Source: Acinetobacter boissieri
Lineage (GTDB): Bacteria; Pseudomonadota; Gammaproteobacteria; Pseudomonadales; Moraxellaceae
Assembly: GCF_900096955.1 (NCBI RefSeq)
Contig: NZ_FMYL01000002.1
Location: 124,001 to 188,000 of the forward strand
Length of the DNA stretch: 64,000 bases
Direction: 5' to 3'
Positions 29,801 through 40,578 of the stretch are shown one piece after another. The notes under the pieces are model-generated. The model was not told the DNA's origin. It saw only the letters and a program-made list of their open reading frames with translations, and did no database searches. Numbering within the stretch: the first letter of the stretch is position 1; each line of letters begins with the position of its first letter. The position numbers were made by a program, and so were the translations under genes.

Positions 29801-31903
29801 ATGAGTACTGAAGAACATGTATTAACCACTGGTCAGCAAATTAATTCGATTGCACCGGATTATGCATACAATGCACGTTATATTAATCGTGAATTGTCTA
29901 TTTTAGACTTTCATTTACGTGTTTTAGAGCAAGCAGTCGATCCATCACACCCATTACTAGAGCGATTAAACTTCTTACTCATTTTTTCTCGTAATTTAGA
30001 TGAATTTTTTGAGATTCGTGTTGCAGGGGTAATGGAAGAGCTTACTTTAGGTAATGAAAGCCATACGCCTGATGGCTTAACACCAAAGCAAGTCTTAGAG
30101 CAAATTTCTAAAACAGCCCGTGAAGCAGTTGAACGTCAGTATCGTATATTAAACCAAGAAATATTGCCCAAATTAGCAGATGAAGACATCTGTTTTTTAC
30201 GCCGTGGTGAACTTACGCCTGCGCAGTCTGTTTGGATTAAAAAATATTTTCAAGAACAAGTTGCACCTGTACTGACACCAATTAGTCTAGACCCTGCACA
30301 CCCTTTTCCTCGCTTAGTGAATAAAAGCTTAAACTTTGTTGTGACTTTAGATGGTAAGGATGCATTTGGCCGACAAATCGACTTGGCAGTTGTTCCTGCA
30401 CCGCGTTCATTACCACGAGTGGTACGGTTACCTGATGAATTAACCGATGGGAAAGAGCATCATGTTATGCTCTCAGCAATTATTCATGAACATGTCTCTG
30501 ATTTATTTCCTGGCATGACAGCCACAGGCTCTTATCAATTTAGAGTCACACGTAATGCAGATTTAGAGCTCAATGAAGATGTTGAAGACCTTGCTATTGC
30601 GCTGAAAGGTGAGTTGAGCTCAAGACGTTTTGGCCGTGCAGTACGTTTAGAAGTCACACAAGGATGTCCGAAGCACATTTATGAATACTTATTAAATGAG
30701 TTTGAATTATCAGCAGAGCAAATGTACAAAGTTGATGGACCAGTCAATTTGGCACGCTTGGTTTCTAGTTTTAAACGTCCACATTTAAAATATGACTCTT
30801 TTACACCAGCCATTCCAAAAGTATTGAAAAAATCAGAAAGTATTTTTGCTGCAATGAAGAAGCAAGATATTTTGCTACACCATCCGTTTGAATCTTTTGC
30901 ACCTGTAATTACTTTACTGCGTGAGTCGGCAAGAGACCCCAAAGTACTGGCAATTAAACAAACCTTATATCGTAGCGGTCCAGATTCAGAGATCGTGCAA
31001 GTCCTTGCTGAAGCTGCTCGCAATGGCAAAGAAGTCACTGCTGTGATTGAATTACGTGCACGTTTTGATGAAGAATCAAATATTGAAGTGGCAAATGTGT
31101 TGCAAGAAGCTGGGGCAGTCGTTGTATACGGCATTGTGGGTTATAAAACACATGCCAAAATGATTTTAGTCGTGCGCCGTGAAAATAATAAATTAGTACG
31201 TTATGCACATTTAGGTACAGGAAATTACCATGCAGGTAATGCCCGTATTTATACAGACTATGGCTTACTGACTACTGGTAAAGAGCTATGTGAAGATGTA
31301 CACCGTATCTTTCAAGAGCTTACGGGTATGGGTAAAATGGCTAAGCTGAAAAAGCTTTACCATGCACCATTTACTTTACATAGTCATTTACTTGCATGTA
31401 TAGATGATGAAATTTCCCATGCTAAAGCAGGTAAAGAGGCGCATATTATTATTAAAGTTAATGCGCTCACAGAAGTCCAATTGATTAATAAGTTATATGA
31501 AGCTTCTACCGCGGGTGTGAAAATTGATCTGATTATTCGTTCAATTTGTTGTTTGCGTCCTGGCTTACCCGGTTTATCTGACAATATTAAAGTACGTTCT
31601 ATTGTTGGGCGCTTTTTAGAGCATACACGTGTGTTTTATTTTAGCAATGCAGGGCAGTCACGAATTTACTGTTCAAGTGCAGATTGGATGAACCGTAACT
31701 TATTTAACCGTGTTGAAGCATGTTTTCCAATTGAAGACCCTGCACTTCGTAAAGTGATTTATCAGCAAGGATTTATTAATTACTTAAAAGATAATCAGCG
31801 TGCTTGGGCATTAAACAGCGATGGTTCTTGGGTGCGTATAAAACCAAAAGATGGAGAGGTCATTCATAATTCTCAAGAAACATTACTTGAATATTATCGT
31901 TAA
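29801..31903 (+). CDS. ppk: polyphosphate kinase 1
   Basis: Reversible transfer of the ATP gamma-phosphate to inorganic polyphosphate. Four-domain PPK1 of about 700 residues: N domain with [20 protein letters not shown], head domain, and two phospholipase-D-like C domains. From the ATG at 29801 the autophosphorylated histidine is His470 ([10 protein letters not shown]) and the second is His608 (EHTRVFYF). GGAAGG four bases upstream supports 29801; the ATG at 29789 is an alternative adding MEGC. Confidence 0.95.
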   Translation: MSTEEHVLTTGQQINSIAPDYAYNARYINRELSILDFHLRVLEQAVDPSHPLLERLNFLLIFSRNLDEFFEIRVAGVMEELTLGNESHTPDGLTPKQVLEQISKTAREAVERQYRILNQEILPKLADEDICFLRRGELTPAQSVWIKKYFQEQVAPVLTPISLDPAHPFPRLVNKSLNFVVTLDGKDAFGRQIDLAVVPAPRSLPRVVRLPDELTDGKEHHVMLSAIIHEHVSDLFPGMTATGSYQFRVTRNADLELNEDVEDLAIALKGELSSRRFGRAVRLEVTQGCPKHIYEYLLNEFELSAEQMYKVDGPVNLARLVSSFKRPHLKYDSFTPAIPKVLKKSESIFAAMKKQDILLHHPFESFAPVITLLRESARDPKVLAIKQTLYRSGPDSEIVQVLAEAARNGKEVTAVIELRARFDEESNIEVANVLQEAGAVVVYGIVGYKTHAKMILVVRRENNKLVRYAHLGTGNYHAGNARIYTDYGLLTTGKELCEDVHRIFQELTGMGKMAKLKKLYHAPFTLHSHLLACIDDEISHAKAGKEAHIIIKVNALTEVQLINKLYEASTAGVKIDLIIRSICCLRPGLPGLSDNIKVRSIVGRFLEHTRVFYFSNAGQSRIYCSSADWMNRNLFNRVEACFPIEDPALRKVIYQQGFINYLKDNQRAWALNSDGSWVRIKPKDGEVIHNSQETLLEYYR

Positions 31904-32074
31904 TATATGCAGTTGTAGGGGGGTGAAATAAGGCGTTGTTTTTATTTCATTCATATCTATAACTAAACCCTAGTTCACTGTTATTTATGTATTTTAATTA
32001 CTGCACGTTTTTTTATTCTATGATTAAATGCATGTTGTCGTTTTCTCATTTATATTTAGGTTAAAGGAAATATC

Positions 32075-33154
32075 ATGCGCGCGTATAATTTCTGTGCAGG
32101 TCCTGCTGCACTGCCGACTGCTGTATTAGAAAAAGCACAACGTGAACTTTTAGACTGGCAAGGCACAGGTGTTTCCATTATGGAAATGAGCCACCGTAGT
32201 CAAGAGTATGTGGCTGTTGCTGAAAAAGCAGAGGCAAATTTACGTCAATTATTAAATATTCCTTCTAATTACAAAGTATTGTTCTTACAAGGCGGCGCAA
32301 CATTACAATTCTCTGCGATTCCTTTAAACTTTTTTGGTAAAAATGCTAAAGCAGATTATATAAAAACAGGTATTTGGTCAGATAAAGCAATTAAAGAAGC
32401 GAAACGTTATGGTGAGGTCAATGTGATTGATGCCACTGTTAACGTCAATGGAAAAACTGGGATTGCGCAAAGCCAGTCTTGGAATTTTTCAGAAGATGCC
32501 AGCTATGTGCATTATTGTGAAAATGAAACTATTGGTGGTGTACAGTTTAAAGATATTCCAAAAACCAAAGCCCCGTTAGTTGCAGATTTATCATCAAGTA
32601 TTTTATCTGCACCGATTGATATATCTCAATTTGGTTTAATTTATGCGGGCGCACAAAAAAATATTGGCCCAGCAGGGTTAACGATAGTGATTGTACGTGA
32701 TGACTTGCTGGATCAAGCCAAGCCTGAAATTCCATCTTTGCTTAAATATGCTAATCAAGCACATAACCAGTCAATGCTCAATACGCCTGCGACATATTCT
32801 TGGTATTTAGCAGGCTTAGTATTTGAGTGGTTATTAGAGCAAGGTGGAGTAAAAGCTATTCATGAAAAAAACTTAGCGAAAGCAAAACGGTTGTATGACT
32901 ATATCGATCAAAGTGACTTTTATGATAACCCAATTGTTAAAGACAACCGCTCACTAATGAATGTACCATTTACATTAGTTAATGACAGCCTAGATCAGTT
33001 ATTTTTACAACAAGCTGAAGAACACCATCTGTTAAATTTAGCAGGGCATCGTTCAGTGGGTGGTATGCGCGCAAGTATTTACAACGCTGTACCTTTAGAA
33101 GCGGTAGAGGCATTGGTGCAATTTATGGAAAAATTTGCTCAGGCACATCGTTAA
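32075..33154 (+). CDS. serC: phosphoserine aminotransferase
   Basis: PLP enzyme of serine and pyridoxine synthesis, turning 3-phosphohydroxypyruvate into phosphoserine. 359 residues, with FCAGPAALP at the N-terminus, the substrate site SHRS, PLP lysine Lys195 (GAQKNIGPAG) and the C-terminal GHRSVGGMRAS. AAAGGA sits 7-9 bp before the ATG. It has its own 171-bp upstream region. Confidence 0.97.
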   Translation: MRAYNFCAGPAALPTAVLEKAQRELLDWQGTGVSIMEMSHRSQEYVAVAEKAEANLRQLLNIPSNYKVLFLQGGATLQFSAIPLNFFGKNAKADYIKTGIWSDKAIKEAKRYGEVNVIDATVNVNGKTGIAQSQSWNFSEDASYVHYCENETIGGVQFKDIPKTKAPLVADLSSSILSAPIDISQFGLIYAGAQKNIGPAGLTIVIVRDDLLDQAKPEIPSLLKYANQAHNQSMLNTPATYSWYLAGLVFEWLLEQGGVKAIHEKNLAKAKRLYDYIDQSDFYDNPIVKDNRSLMNVPFTLVNDSLDQLFLQQAEEHHLLNLAGHRSVGGMRASIYNAVPLEAVEALVQFMEKFAQAHR

Positions 33155-33164
33155 CTGTCTTTTG

Positions 33165-33200
33165 TTACACCACATTTTAAACAATAAAAATGTGGTGTAA
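33165..33200. repeat. 14-bp perfect inverted repeat after serC
   Basis: TTACACCACATTTT (33165-33178) and AAAATGTGGTGTAA (33187-33200) around an 8-nt loop. It lies between serC and the convergent 47-codon gene and overlaps the end of the latter. Neither strand has a U run after it, so it is a strong hairpin but not a textbook terminator. Confidence 0.7.
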
Positions 33201-33320
33201 TGCAAAGGCAGCAATAAATATACCCAGTAAAAAAAAGCAAATCGCCCCAGCATCGATTTTGAGTTTTGTTGGGGTTTGCTGTTCTGTGATTGTTGTCATT
33301 TGTTCGGGCATCATTTTCAT
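33177..33320 (-). CDS. 47-residue single-helix membrane protein
   Basis: Too short for most gene finders. The frame runs from the ATG at 33320 (start MKMMPEQMTTITEQQ, then a lysine/aspartate patch) into one hydrophobic helix from about residue 26 to the end (GAICFFLLGIFIAAF core), ending with HHIFIV. GGAA stands seven bases before the ATG. It begins 45 bp after the stop of the unknown gene 33365-34291 on the same strand, so the two probably form an operon. The polar head plus terminal helix is what one expects of a real small membrane protein; function unknown. Confidence 0.6.
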   Translation of the reverse strand: MKMMPEQMTTITEQQTPTKLKIDAGAICFFLLGIFIAAFALHHIFIV

Positions 33321-33364
33321 TCAGCAGTTCCAATCATACAATATTTATTATATGTTCATGATTT

Positions 33365-34291
33365 TTACTTTATTGTAGAGTAAATATTCGCCGTAATCCA
33401 CACGTTACCACGAATATATTGCCCAATTTGGTAGTTTTGGTCATTTAAATTTTGCGTTGCAACACGAATAAGGGTTGCTTCAGCATTATCTTCAAGCAAT
33501 ATGGTTACATCGTATAGGGTATAGGTCTGTTCTTTAAAGGTTGTGGTGCTTTTACCCACAATTTGACCTTGAAACCATGCTTCATCTTCCTGACCTAAAG
33601 TTTCACCATGTAAATAGGCCACCATTTTAGAAAAATCAACTTTAAGCGGTGCTTTATCTTCTTCGCTTTGAGGTTGCCAAGCATCAATTTGTGCTTGTAA
33701 GTTATCTGGTGCAATACCATCATTCGCCGCTAAAATGGCATTGAGTGCTCTGTGATGTTTAATCGATGCAGGGTCATCAACCACAATATGTTCATGTGCA
33801 TCTACAACTTCTAGCGCATATGACCATGCTGATAGTGCAACAGCATACTTTTGCTGAGCTTGATATTGGTTTTTATTCACACTGTATAAGCTGTCAAATG
33901 CATAAAGTGTAGAGTTGTTAATGTTTAAAGATAAAACAGCCTGACAACCTGAACGTGAGCAAATGATACGGTCAATGGTTGCTGTAGTTTTGTAGGGGCT
34001 AGAAAGTGTTGGGAACGCTGTTTTTACTGCACGAGGTTGGTTATTTTCTACAGCAATGACTTGTGCAGACTGAATCATGCTTTTTTTAGGGCCAAGAATG
34101 AGCCAGCTTGCAGGGTCAATATCTGACTCTTGTTCACATAAACCCATTGGCATATCTGGTTGGTCGAGTGCTTGTCCTAGCCATTGTGGTATGGTTTGAG
34201 TTGGGTTTTCAGTAAGAAGACTCCAGTGTTCGACATGACTACCAAAGTGCTGGTCTTCGATGGCAATAATTTCTGGTTTATTGTTTTGCAT
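33365..34291 (-). CDS. unknown protein
   Basis: A 308-residue soluble protein with no signal peptide or membrane helix that I do not recognise. The N-terminal third is acidic; a central DRIICSRSGCQAVLSLN segment contains two cysteines; the C-terminal 90 residues (from about AYLHGETLGQEDEAWFQG) look beta-rich with GQIVGKSTT and GQYIRGNVWI, resembling an OB-like strand pattern, but I would not name a fold. It is transcribed away from yaiI, and the 47-residue gene follows. Confidence 0.8.
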   Translation of the reverse strand: MQNNKPEIIAIEDQHFGSHVEHWSLLTENPTQTIPQWLGQALDQPDMPMGLCEQESDIDPASWLILGPKKSMIQSAQVIAVENNQPRAVKTAFPTLSSPYKTTATIDRIICSRSGCQAVLSLNINNSTLYAFDSLYSVNKNQYQAQQKYAVALSAWSYALEVVDAHEHIVVDDPASIKHHRALNAILAANDGIAPDNLQAQIDAWQPQSEEDKAPLKVDFSKMVAYLHGETLGQEDEAWFQGQIVGKSTTTFKEQTYTLYDVTILLEDNAEATLIRVATQNLNDQNYQIGQYIRGNVWITANIYSTIK

Positions 34292-34466
34292 ATTTTAAGA
34301 CTTCATACATTGATTCTATGCTCTTTTATCGTGTAGATACGGGGCTTTTTCAAGTCTATTTTGTGATTATTTGTGTGAAACTGGCTTATTTACCCTATTG
34401 CTTGATGGTTTTTTATGCATTTTGTGGATATTGGCATGGTAAACATTAAAGCAAAGCCATGAAGTA

Positions 34467-34495
34467 TTGTGTTATTTGCTACAATAGATTTTTAT
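34467..34495 (+). promoter_or_regulatory. sigma-70 promoter of yaiI
   Basis: TTGTGT at 34467-34472, a 17-bp spacer, then TACAAT at 34490-34495. Transcription near 34502 would leave a leader of only about 15 nt before the GTG at 34517. Confidence 0.5.
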
Positions 34496-34516
34496 TTGTA
34501 CTTAAGATGATTGTCT

Positions 34517-34990
34517 GTGCTGAATTTTAAATTGTGGGTTGATGCAGATGCATTGCCTAGAATATACCGAGATATTATTTTTAGAGCTTCTGATCGCTAT
34601 CAACTTGAAGTTATTTTTGTCGCCAATCAGCCGTTGGGTATCACCCCGTCTGTACGTATAAAATCACTACAAGTGATGAGTGGTGCAGATCAAGCAGACA
34701 AAGAAATTGTGGCTCAAATGACAGCAGATGATATTGTGATTACACAAGATATTCCTTTGGCTTCAGAGGTGATTGAAAAAGGTGGTGTTGCTATTCATCC
34801 GCGTGGTGAAATTTATACCATTGCTAATATTAAGGCACGTTTGCATTTAAGGGATTATATGGACACTTTACGTGGTGCAGGGGTACAAACAGGTGGCCCT
34901 AAACCGCTCAGTGAAAAAGACAAACGTGAGTTTTCAAGTGCCTTAGATCAAACCATTTTGCGTCAGAAACGTAAAGTCAAAGCCATATAG
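34517..34990 (+). CDS. yaiI: YaiI/YqxD family protein (UPF0178)
   Basis: A 157-residue protein with a PIN-like fold, recognised by [16 protein letters not shown] at the start, [16 protein letters not shown] in the middle and the [22 protein letters not shown] tail. The acidic residues suggest a metal site; molecular function is not established in the family. No ATG is available: GTG at 34517 (AAGA nine bases upstream) or TTG at 34511 are the choices. Confidence 0.88.
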   Translation: MLNFKLWVDADALPRIYRDIIFRASDRYQLEVIFVANQPLGITPSVRIKSLQVMSGADQADKEIVAQMTADDIVITQDIPLASEVIEKGGVAIHPRGEIYTIANIKARLHLRDYMDTLRGAGVQTGGPKPLSEKDKREFSSALDQTILRQKRKVKAI

Positions 34991-35126
34991 TTTTTTAGTC
35001 ACTTGCGCTATACAGTTGTTTACCATTTGCCTTAGTTTTCATGTTTAAATTTAAGCGAAATCAATATACTATCGCTCGTACAATACAATTGCATTGTCAT
35101 GTTATAAAAATTGGAATAAAAATCTT

Positions 35127-36362
35127 ATGTTTAAACCTATTTCATTGTATATCGGCCTAAGGTATACCCGTGCTAGACGCAGTAATCATTTTATTTCGTT
35201 TATTGCATTGGCTTCTATGATTGGTTTAACGCTAGGTGTTGCTGTGCTAATCACCGTACTATCTGTGATGAATGGGTTTGACCGTGAGCTAAAAACACGT
35301 GTGTTAGGTATGGTGCCACAAGCGACTGTGTCTTCGGGGCAAATTATTACCGATTGGCCAAAACTTGCTGAAGATATTGCCAAGCATAAACATGTGACAG
35401 GCGTGGCGCCATTTACACAGTTGCAAGGCATGTTGACTGCACAGGGGCAAGTGTCGGGCCTTATGGTGTCTGGTATTGAGCCTAAATACGAGGAAAATGT
35501 ATCCATTATTCAAAACCATATGGTGGCAGGCAGTATAGATGCATTACAAAAAGGTGACTTTGGCATTGTACTTGGAAAGCAACTGACCGATGCATTGGGC
35601 TTGGGCCTAAATGATAGTGTTACTTTAGTTTTACCTGAAGCAACGCCGTCACCTGCGGGTGTTGTGCCACGTTTTAAACGATTTAAAATTGTAGGTATTT
35701 TTAGTATTGGCGCAGAAGTTGATTCTAGCATGGGCTATATCAATTTATACGATGCATCTACGTTGTTACGCTTGCCTGATGGTGCACAAGGTATTCGTAT
35801 GAAATTGGATAATTTATTTCTAGCACCCCAAGTGAGCCAAGATATTTTACATGAATTGCCTGTGGGTTTTTATGCTTCTGATTGGACATATACGCACGGT
35901 AATCTGTTTAGTGCGATACAAATGGAAAAGGCAATGGTCAGCTTATTGCTATTTTTAATTGTTTTAGTTGCTGCTTTTAATATTGTGTCTTCACTGGTGA
36001 TGGTGGTGACTGATAAAAAATCAGATATTGCAATTTTACGTACGTTGGGTGCTTCGCCTGCGACCATTACGCGTATTTTTATGGTACAGGGCACAATTAT
36101 TGGTGTGGTTGGTACTTTGGCGGGTGCAATTATTGGTGTGATTTTGGCAACTAGTGTCAGTCAAATTGTTGACTTTTTAAATACACGTTTGGGTTGGCAT
36201 TTATTTGATGCATATTTTATTAATTATCTACCTTCATATTTGAAATGGCAAGATGTAGTGCTTATTGTATCTGTTTCATTTATATTAAGTTTTTTGGCAA
36301 CAATTTACCCTGCTGTACGTGCAGCAAAAGTACAGCCTGCGGAGGCATTACGTTATGAGTAG
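35127..36362 (+). CDS. lolF: lipoprotein-releasing permease, LolF type
   Basis: Inner-membrane permease that extracts mature lipoproteins for LolA. The 411 residues have an N-terminal helix (about 26-48), a periplasmic domain (about 50-260) and three C-terminal FtsX helices. Only one permease accompanies LolD here, unlike the LolC-LolD-LolE trio of E. coli; in Acinetobacter a single LolF that works as a homodimer has been described. The frame is open to a TTG at 35094, but family sequences begin at [10 protein letters not shown], and GGAATAA lies before that ATG. The next gene overlaps by 8 bp. Confidence 0.9.
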   Translation: MFKPISLYIGLRYTRARRSNHFISFIALASMIGLTLGVAVLITVLSVMNGFDRELKTRVLGMVPQATVSSGQIITDWPKLAEDIAKHKHVTGVAPFTQLQGMLTAQGQVSGLMVSGIEPKYEENVSIIQNHMVAGSIDALQKGDFGIVLGKQLTDALGLGLNDSVTLVLPEATPSPAGVVPRFKRFKIVGIFSIGAEVDSSMGYINLYDASTLLRLPDGAQGIRMKLDNLFLAPQVSQDILHELPVGFYASDWTYTHGNLFSAIQMEKAMVSLLLFLIVLVAAFNIVSSLVMVVTDKKSDIAILRTLGASPATITRIFMVQGTIIGVVGTLAGAIIGVILATSVSQIVDFLNTRLGWHLFDAYFINYLPSYLKWQDVVLIVSVSFILSFLATIYPAVRAAKVQPAEALRYE

Positions 36363-37050
36363 TGTGGTTTTAGAAGCAAAAAATGTCATTAAAACATTTA
36401 ATGAAGGCAAAAATAGCGTTCAAGTATTAAAAGATTTATCGTTACAGATCCATGCAGGCGAATTTGTTGCGATTGTCGGGGCAAGTGGTTCAGGTAAAAG
36501 TACATTATTGCATGTATTGGGCGGTCTAGATTTACCGACCTCTGGTGAAGTGGAGCTCAATGGCTCTCGTTTTGATGCACTTAATGAAACGCAACGTGGT
36601 TATTTACGTAATCAGAATTTAGGTTTTGTATACCAGTTCCACCATTTGTTACCTGAGTTTACTGCATTAGAAAATGTAGCGATGCCTTTAATGCTTAGGC
36701 AGGGTACAAGTTTTGCTCAAGTAAAGACTGAAGCAAATTTTTTACTTGAGCGAGTGGGTTTATCACACCGTTTAACGCATAAGCCGGGTGAGTTGTCAGG
36801 GGGAGAACGTCAGCGAGTGGCATTAGCCCGAGCATTGGTCACTAAACCTAAAGTTATGCTAGCAGATGAGCCTACAGGCAATTTAGACCGTAAAACAGCG
36901 ACTGGTATCTTTGAGTTACTTAATGAGTTACGCCGTGAATTTAATATGGCCATGTTGATTGTGACGCATGATGAAGCATTAGCACAGTCTGCAGATCGTA
37001 TTTTACATATGGAAGATGGTCTTTGGGTTAAAACTCAGTCACATCTTTAA
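36355..37050 (+). CDS. lolD: lipoprotein-releasing ABC ATPase LolD
   Basis: A 231-residue ATPase: Walker [10 protein letters not shown] (42-50), Q-loop [12 protein letters not shown], signature [15 protein letters not shown] and Walker [10 protein letters not shown]. It energises lipoprotein release by LolF. The ATG at 36355 lies inside the last codons of lolF, with GGAGG nine bases upstream, so translation is coupled. Confidence 0.95.
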   Translation: MSSVVLEAKNVIKTFNEGKNSVQVLKDLSLQIHAGEFVAIVGASGSGKSTLLHVLGGLDLPTSGEVELNGSRFDALNETQRGYLRNQNLGFVYQFHHLLPEFTALENVAMPLMLRQGTSFAQVKTEANFLLERVGLSHRLTHKPGELSGGERQRVALARALVTKPKVMLADEPTGNLDRKTATGIFELLNELRREFNMAMLIVTHDEALAQSADRILHMEDGLWVKTQSHL

Positions 37051-37094
37051 AGGCATGTAAATAGATAACTGTTGTATGAGTTAATGATAAAAAT

Positions 37095-39506
37095 ATGTTT
37101 TATGCGGTATTTTTGGCATGGATATTAGGTCATGCTTGTCTTGGAGGGTGGGGTGCAATAACCATTGTACTTCCCATTTTTCTATTCATAATGACGTTAA
37201 TTGTGTACGCACTGGGTACTTATGTTACCCAGCTTCGTACGTTAAAACGTTGGCCGACATGGTGTGCTTTATTGCTAACTGTGTTTTGTTTAGGTTTTTG
37301 GAATGCACAGCAGTCACTGACAATACAGCTGGCTCAACGTATTTTAGTGAGCCAAGAAGTACGTGCCTTAGTTTATATTCAGCAAATAGATGAGCAACAA
37401 CCTGAGAACATACAGCAGCGTATTGTAGTTTTTAATCCATCGTCAAAGACCACAACAGTGTGGCAAGTATCTTTATCTAAAAAGAAATTTCCACAAAACC
37501 CTTTTCAATTGGGTCATTATTATTGGGTGACAGGTAAGGTTTCCCCCATACATGGTTATGCTGTGCCATATGCTTTTGATCAGGAACAATGGTCATTACA
37601 GCAAGGAGTAATGGGGCGGTTACAGGTTCAATCTTTTGAGCGAGTACTTCCTGCGGTACTGAATTCTCAAATTCAATATCAGCCATTTGTAATGAAACAA
37701 CAGCAGCTCTGGCAACGTCTACAATTATTTTTACAACAAAAACGTTTAGATTATAGACAGTTTATTTTACAACAAAATTTTTCACAATCCGGCCTAATTT
37801 TAGCATTATTAAGTGCCGATGAAAGTTTCATTTCACCAGAAGTACAGCAATTATTTCAAGATTTAGGTATTCGGCATTTATTGGCGATTTCTGGCCCACA
37901 TGTTTTAGTATTTGCAATGATTTTGTCTACATTTTGCCATTACATTATTGTATGGTTTTTTCCTAGATTGTATTTAAAGTGGCCTAAAAGATATGTGTTA
38001 TCAGTGCCATTATTGAGTGGGGTTTTGTTGTATAGTGGTTTTGTTGGGTTTGAAATACCTGCCCTTCGCACACTTATTACCGTTATTTTAATGACGGTAT
38101 TTTTATTTTTAAAATACCGTATTTCTACTTCAATGTTAATCCTTTTAAGTGCGAGCATGTTACTGCTCATAGAACCATTGAGTGTTTTTTCGGCGGCATT
38201 TTGGTTGTCTTATGGAGCGTGTTTTATACTTATCGTGATTTATGAAAAAGTGAGTAATACGGAAACAACATCGAACCTACAAAAAATAAAACAGACTTTA
38301 TATCAGTTCTTCTATTCACAGATTTATATTTTTATTGCATTAACGCCAATCACTTTATGGTTTTTTCATCAGATGTCGTGGTTAACACCGCTGAGTAATT
38401 GGATTGCGATTCCATTGATTGGTATTTTTGTTGTTCCCTTAAATATTTTTTCAGCATGTATATATTGGTTGAGTCCTGTGCTCAGCACATGGATTTTTGG
38501 GATTGTTGACTACATTTTGTCTGTATTCGTTTTAATTTTATCTTACATACAATCGTTTGGTTTACAGCCACAGTATTATGCATTAACAGGCTGGAAAGTG
38601 TTAATTTTAAGTGTCATTGCCTTACTGCTTTTGCTACCGAAAGGCGTAATCCCACGGCTATATTTGATTCCTTGCATTCTGGTACTATTTTTACCAAGTC
38701 AGACAAAAGCTCCTTTTGTATTGAGTGTATTGGATGTTGGGCAGGGGCAAGCAATTTTTGTGCAAACGCTAGAGCACCGTATGTTTATTGATACGGGCGG
38801 GCATTTTAATGAGCAACATTTTAGTGTAGCAAAAGCGTTATTGTTGCCATTTTTAATGAAAAAAGGAGTTTCTGAGTTAGATCAAGTCATACTAACCCAC
38901 TTAGATATAGACCATAGTGGTGCATTTGAACAATTACAAAAAAATATTCATATTAAAGCGGTGAGTAGTAATGAGCGCCCTGATATTTTAAATCGAAAAA
39001 CTCCATTTTCTTATTGCAGTCGTGGTCAGATCCATACAATAAATGGTCTTACCATACAAATTTTATGGCCAAATGAACAAGATTTGGCTCAAGTCGAAAC
39101 GTCATCGAATGATTATTCTTGCGTGGTATATTTAACATATCAGCCTAAGCAAGGACTGCCACAGCACATTTTAATGATGGGGGATACAGGCGATTTTGCA
39201 GAGCGCCAGCTCATGGCACTGTACCCAAATTTGAAAGTAGATATATTACTACTCGGACATCATGGCAGTAAATATAGTTCTTCTTTAGATTTTTTACAGC
39301 ACTATAATCCAAAACTTGCGATTGCTTCAGCAGGCTATATGAACCGTTATGGTCATCCACACAGCCAAGTTCAAGAACGCTTGAGACAACTAAACATCCC
39401 ACTTATTGTGACCAGTAAGGTGGGTACAATTAATATGGCAGTACAAGATAATGGCGTTGTAAATACCGAATTTTACCGCAATAGCAAGCTATGGTTAAAT
39501 TGGTGA
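37095..39506 (+). CDS. comEC: DNA-uptake channel ComEC/Rec2
   Basis: An 803-residue inner-membrane protein that carries transforming DNA into the cytoplasm. It has a hydrophobic N-terminus with an OB-like DUF4131 region (about 60-190), the Competence domain with the LAISGPHVLVFAMIL motif (about 260-275) and eight or more helices, and a C-terminal metallo-beta-lactamase domain (about 545-790) with THLDIDHSG and GHHGSKYSS. It implies natural competence, common in Acinetobacter. Its 3' end overlaps the convergent acyltransferase by 12 bp. Confidence 0.94.
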   Translation: MFYAVFLAWILGHACLGGWGAITIVLPIFLFIMTLIVYALGTYVTQLRTLKRWPTWCALLLTVFCLGFWNAQQSLTIQLAQRILVSQEVRALVYIQQIDEQQPENIQQRIVVFNPSSKTTTVWQVSLSKKKFPQNPFQLGHYYWVTGKVSPIHGYAVPYAFDQEQWSLQQGVMGRLQVQSFERVLPAVLNSQIQYQPFVMKQQQLWQRLQLFLQQKRLDYRQFILQQNFSQSGLILALLSADESFISPEVQQLFQDLGIRHLLAISGPHVLVFAMILSTFCHYIIVWFFPRLYLKWPKRYVLSVPLLSGVLLYSGFVGFEIPALRTLITVILMTVFLFLKYRISTSMLILLSASMLLLIEPLSVFSAAFWLSYGACFILIVIYEKVSNTETTSNLQKIKQTLYQFFYSQIYIFIALTPITLWFFHQMSWLTPLSNWIAIPLIGIFVVPLNIFSACIYWLSPVLSTWIFGIVDYILSVFVLILSYIQSFGLQPQYYALTGWKVLILSVIALLLLLPKGVIPRLYLIPCILVLFLPSQTKAPFVLSVLDVGQGQAIFVQTLEHRMFIDTGGHFNEQHFSVAKALLLPFLMKKGVSELDQVILTHLDIDHSGAFEQLQKNIHIKAVSSNERPDILNRKTPFSYCSRGQIHTINGLTIQILWPNEQDLAQVETSSNDYSCVVYLTYQPKQGLPQHILMMGDTGDFAERQLMALYPNLKVDILLLGHHGSKYSSSLDFLQHYNPKLAIASAGYMNRYGHPHSQVQERLRQLNIPLIVTSKVGTINMAVQDNGVVNTEFYRNSKLWLNW

Positions 39507-40466
39507 TTTATTTTTCAATCGAACCTGTTGTACTTTGACTAAAGCATCTCGTGGTGCAATATCGTAGATATCGTGCAATTCTGGATGTGCTCTAAAGCGT
39601 TTATAGCTCCAATGGTAATGTTCAGGGTGCTTTTGAATGAGTGCTTCAATTTGTTGATGAATGATTAGAGTGCCTTGATTGTCTGGGCAATCGTAGATTC
39701 CATTTGGCATAGCTTGAATATATAAATCAAACCCTCCATTTGTATTACGAATGGTGTATAAAAAAAGTGCAGTCGCTTGGGTTTTTTGAATTAGCTTTGT
39801 TGTTAAATGACTTGATGCCAAGGGAATACCAAAGTAATTCACCATTGCACCACCTGCATGCGGTGTATGGTCAGGTAAGATAACCGTTGTGCCACCTTGT
39901 TTGAGAGCTTTAAATATTTGTCGAATACCATGTTCATCTGTAGGAACAAGTGTTGCATTTTCACGACTGCGGGCAGAACGTACAAAAATATCTGCATCTT
40001 TATTTTTAATTGGCTTATACATAATGGTCATTTTTGTATATTGAGCACACCATGCATTCATAATTTCCCAAGTGCCGAAATGAGGCACAATTAAAATCAG
40101 ACCTTTTTGTGTGGCTAGAGCCTTTTGAAAGATATCTTCTCCTTCAATATTATGAATACGTTGGATGTTTTTTTCATTGCTAGCACCCCATACATTAAAA
40201 AATTCGAAATATGATGTAAGCTCATATTGAATTGCTTTTTTAATAATATACTGTCGGTCTTCGGCTGTACGCTCTGGCAGTGCAATATGAATGTTCAAAC
40301 TGGCAACCCTCGTGACTTTTGCAAGAGATGTGCGGTAGGTCATTAAGGCAAGTAGACGTGCAAAAACACGAGTTAGAGGTAGTGGTTGTTTACTCATGAA
40401 ATTTAGCATACGATACATGATAGATTTCGTGTTTAAGCGGTTATTAGGCATGTAATTGCGTAGCAC
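39495..40466 (-). CDS. LpxL/HtrB-family lipid A (lysophospholipid) acyltransferase
   Basis: A 323-residue inner-membrane acyltransferase. The active-site HX4E motif is HFGTWE (His129, Glu134), followed by the KPIKN and VPTDEHGIRQIFKALKQGG blocks typical of the LpxL/LpxM group and a C-terminal HPEHYHWSYKRF, the usual close. The reaction is transfer of a secondary acyl chain onto lipid A; which chain is not decided. The first ATG is at 40466 and another at 40451. It is convergent and overlapping with comEC. Confidence 0.87.
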   Translation of the reverse strand: MLRNYMPNNRLNTKSIMYRMLNFMSKQPLPLTRVFARLLALMTYRTSLAKVTRVASLNIHIALPERTAEDRQYIIKKAIQYELTSYFEFFNVWGASNEKNIQRIHNIEGEDIFQKALATQKGLILIVPHFGTWEIMNAWCAQYTKMTIMYKPIKNKDADIFVRSARSRENATLVPTDEHGIRQIFKALKQGGTTVILPDHTPHAGGAMVNYFGIPLASSHLTTKLIQKTQATALFLYTIRNTNGGFDLYIQAMPNGIYDCPDNQGTLIIHQQIEALIQKHPEHYHWSYKRFRAHPELHDIYDIAPRDALVKVQQVRLKNKSPI

Positions 40467-40524
40467 TATAGTGTGTTTTTTTAGTGTTATGGATTATAGT
40501 GGAAAATATTGAATTTACACAATA

Positions 40525-40552
40525 TTTGTGCGCTGAGCGTATATAATATAAT
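40525..40552 (+). promoter_or_regulatory. probable sppA promoter
   Basis: Two overlapping TATAAT boxes (40542-40547 and 40547-40552); TTTGTG at 40525-40530 is 16 bp before the second one. Confidence 0.5.
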
Positions 40553-40578
40553 AACTTTTAATGATTTGGATGTAATAT

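Noticed and set aside
33190..33378. A 62-codon plus-strand frame after serC
   Set aside because: Its ATG lies in the arm of the inverted repeat without a ribosome-binding site, and the opposite strand holds a better small gene (33177-33320).
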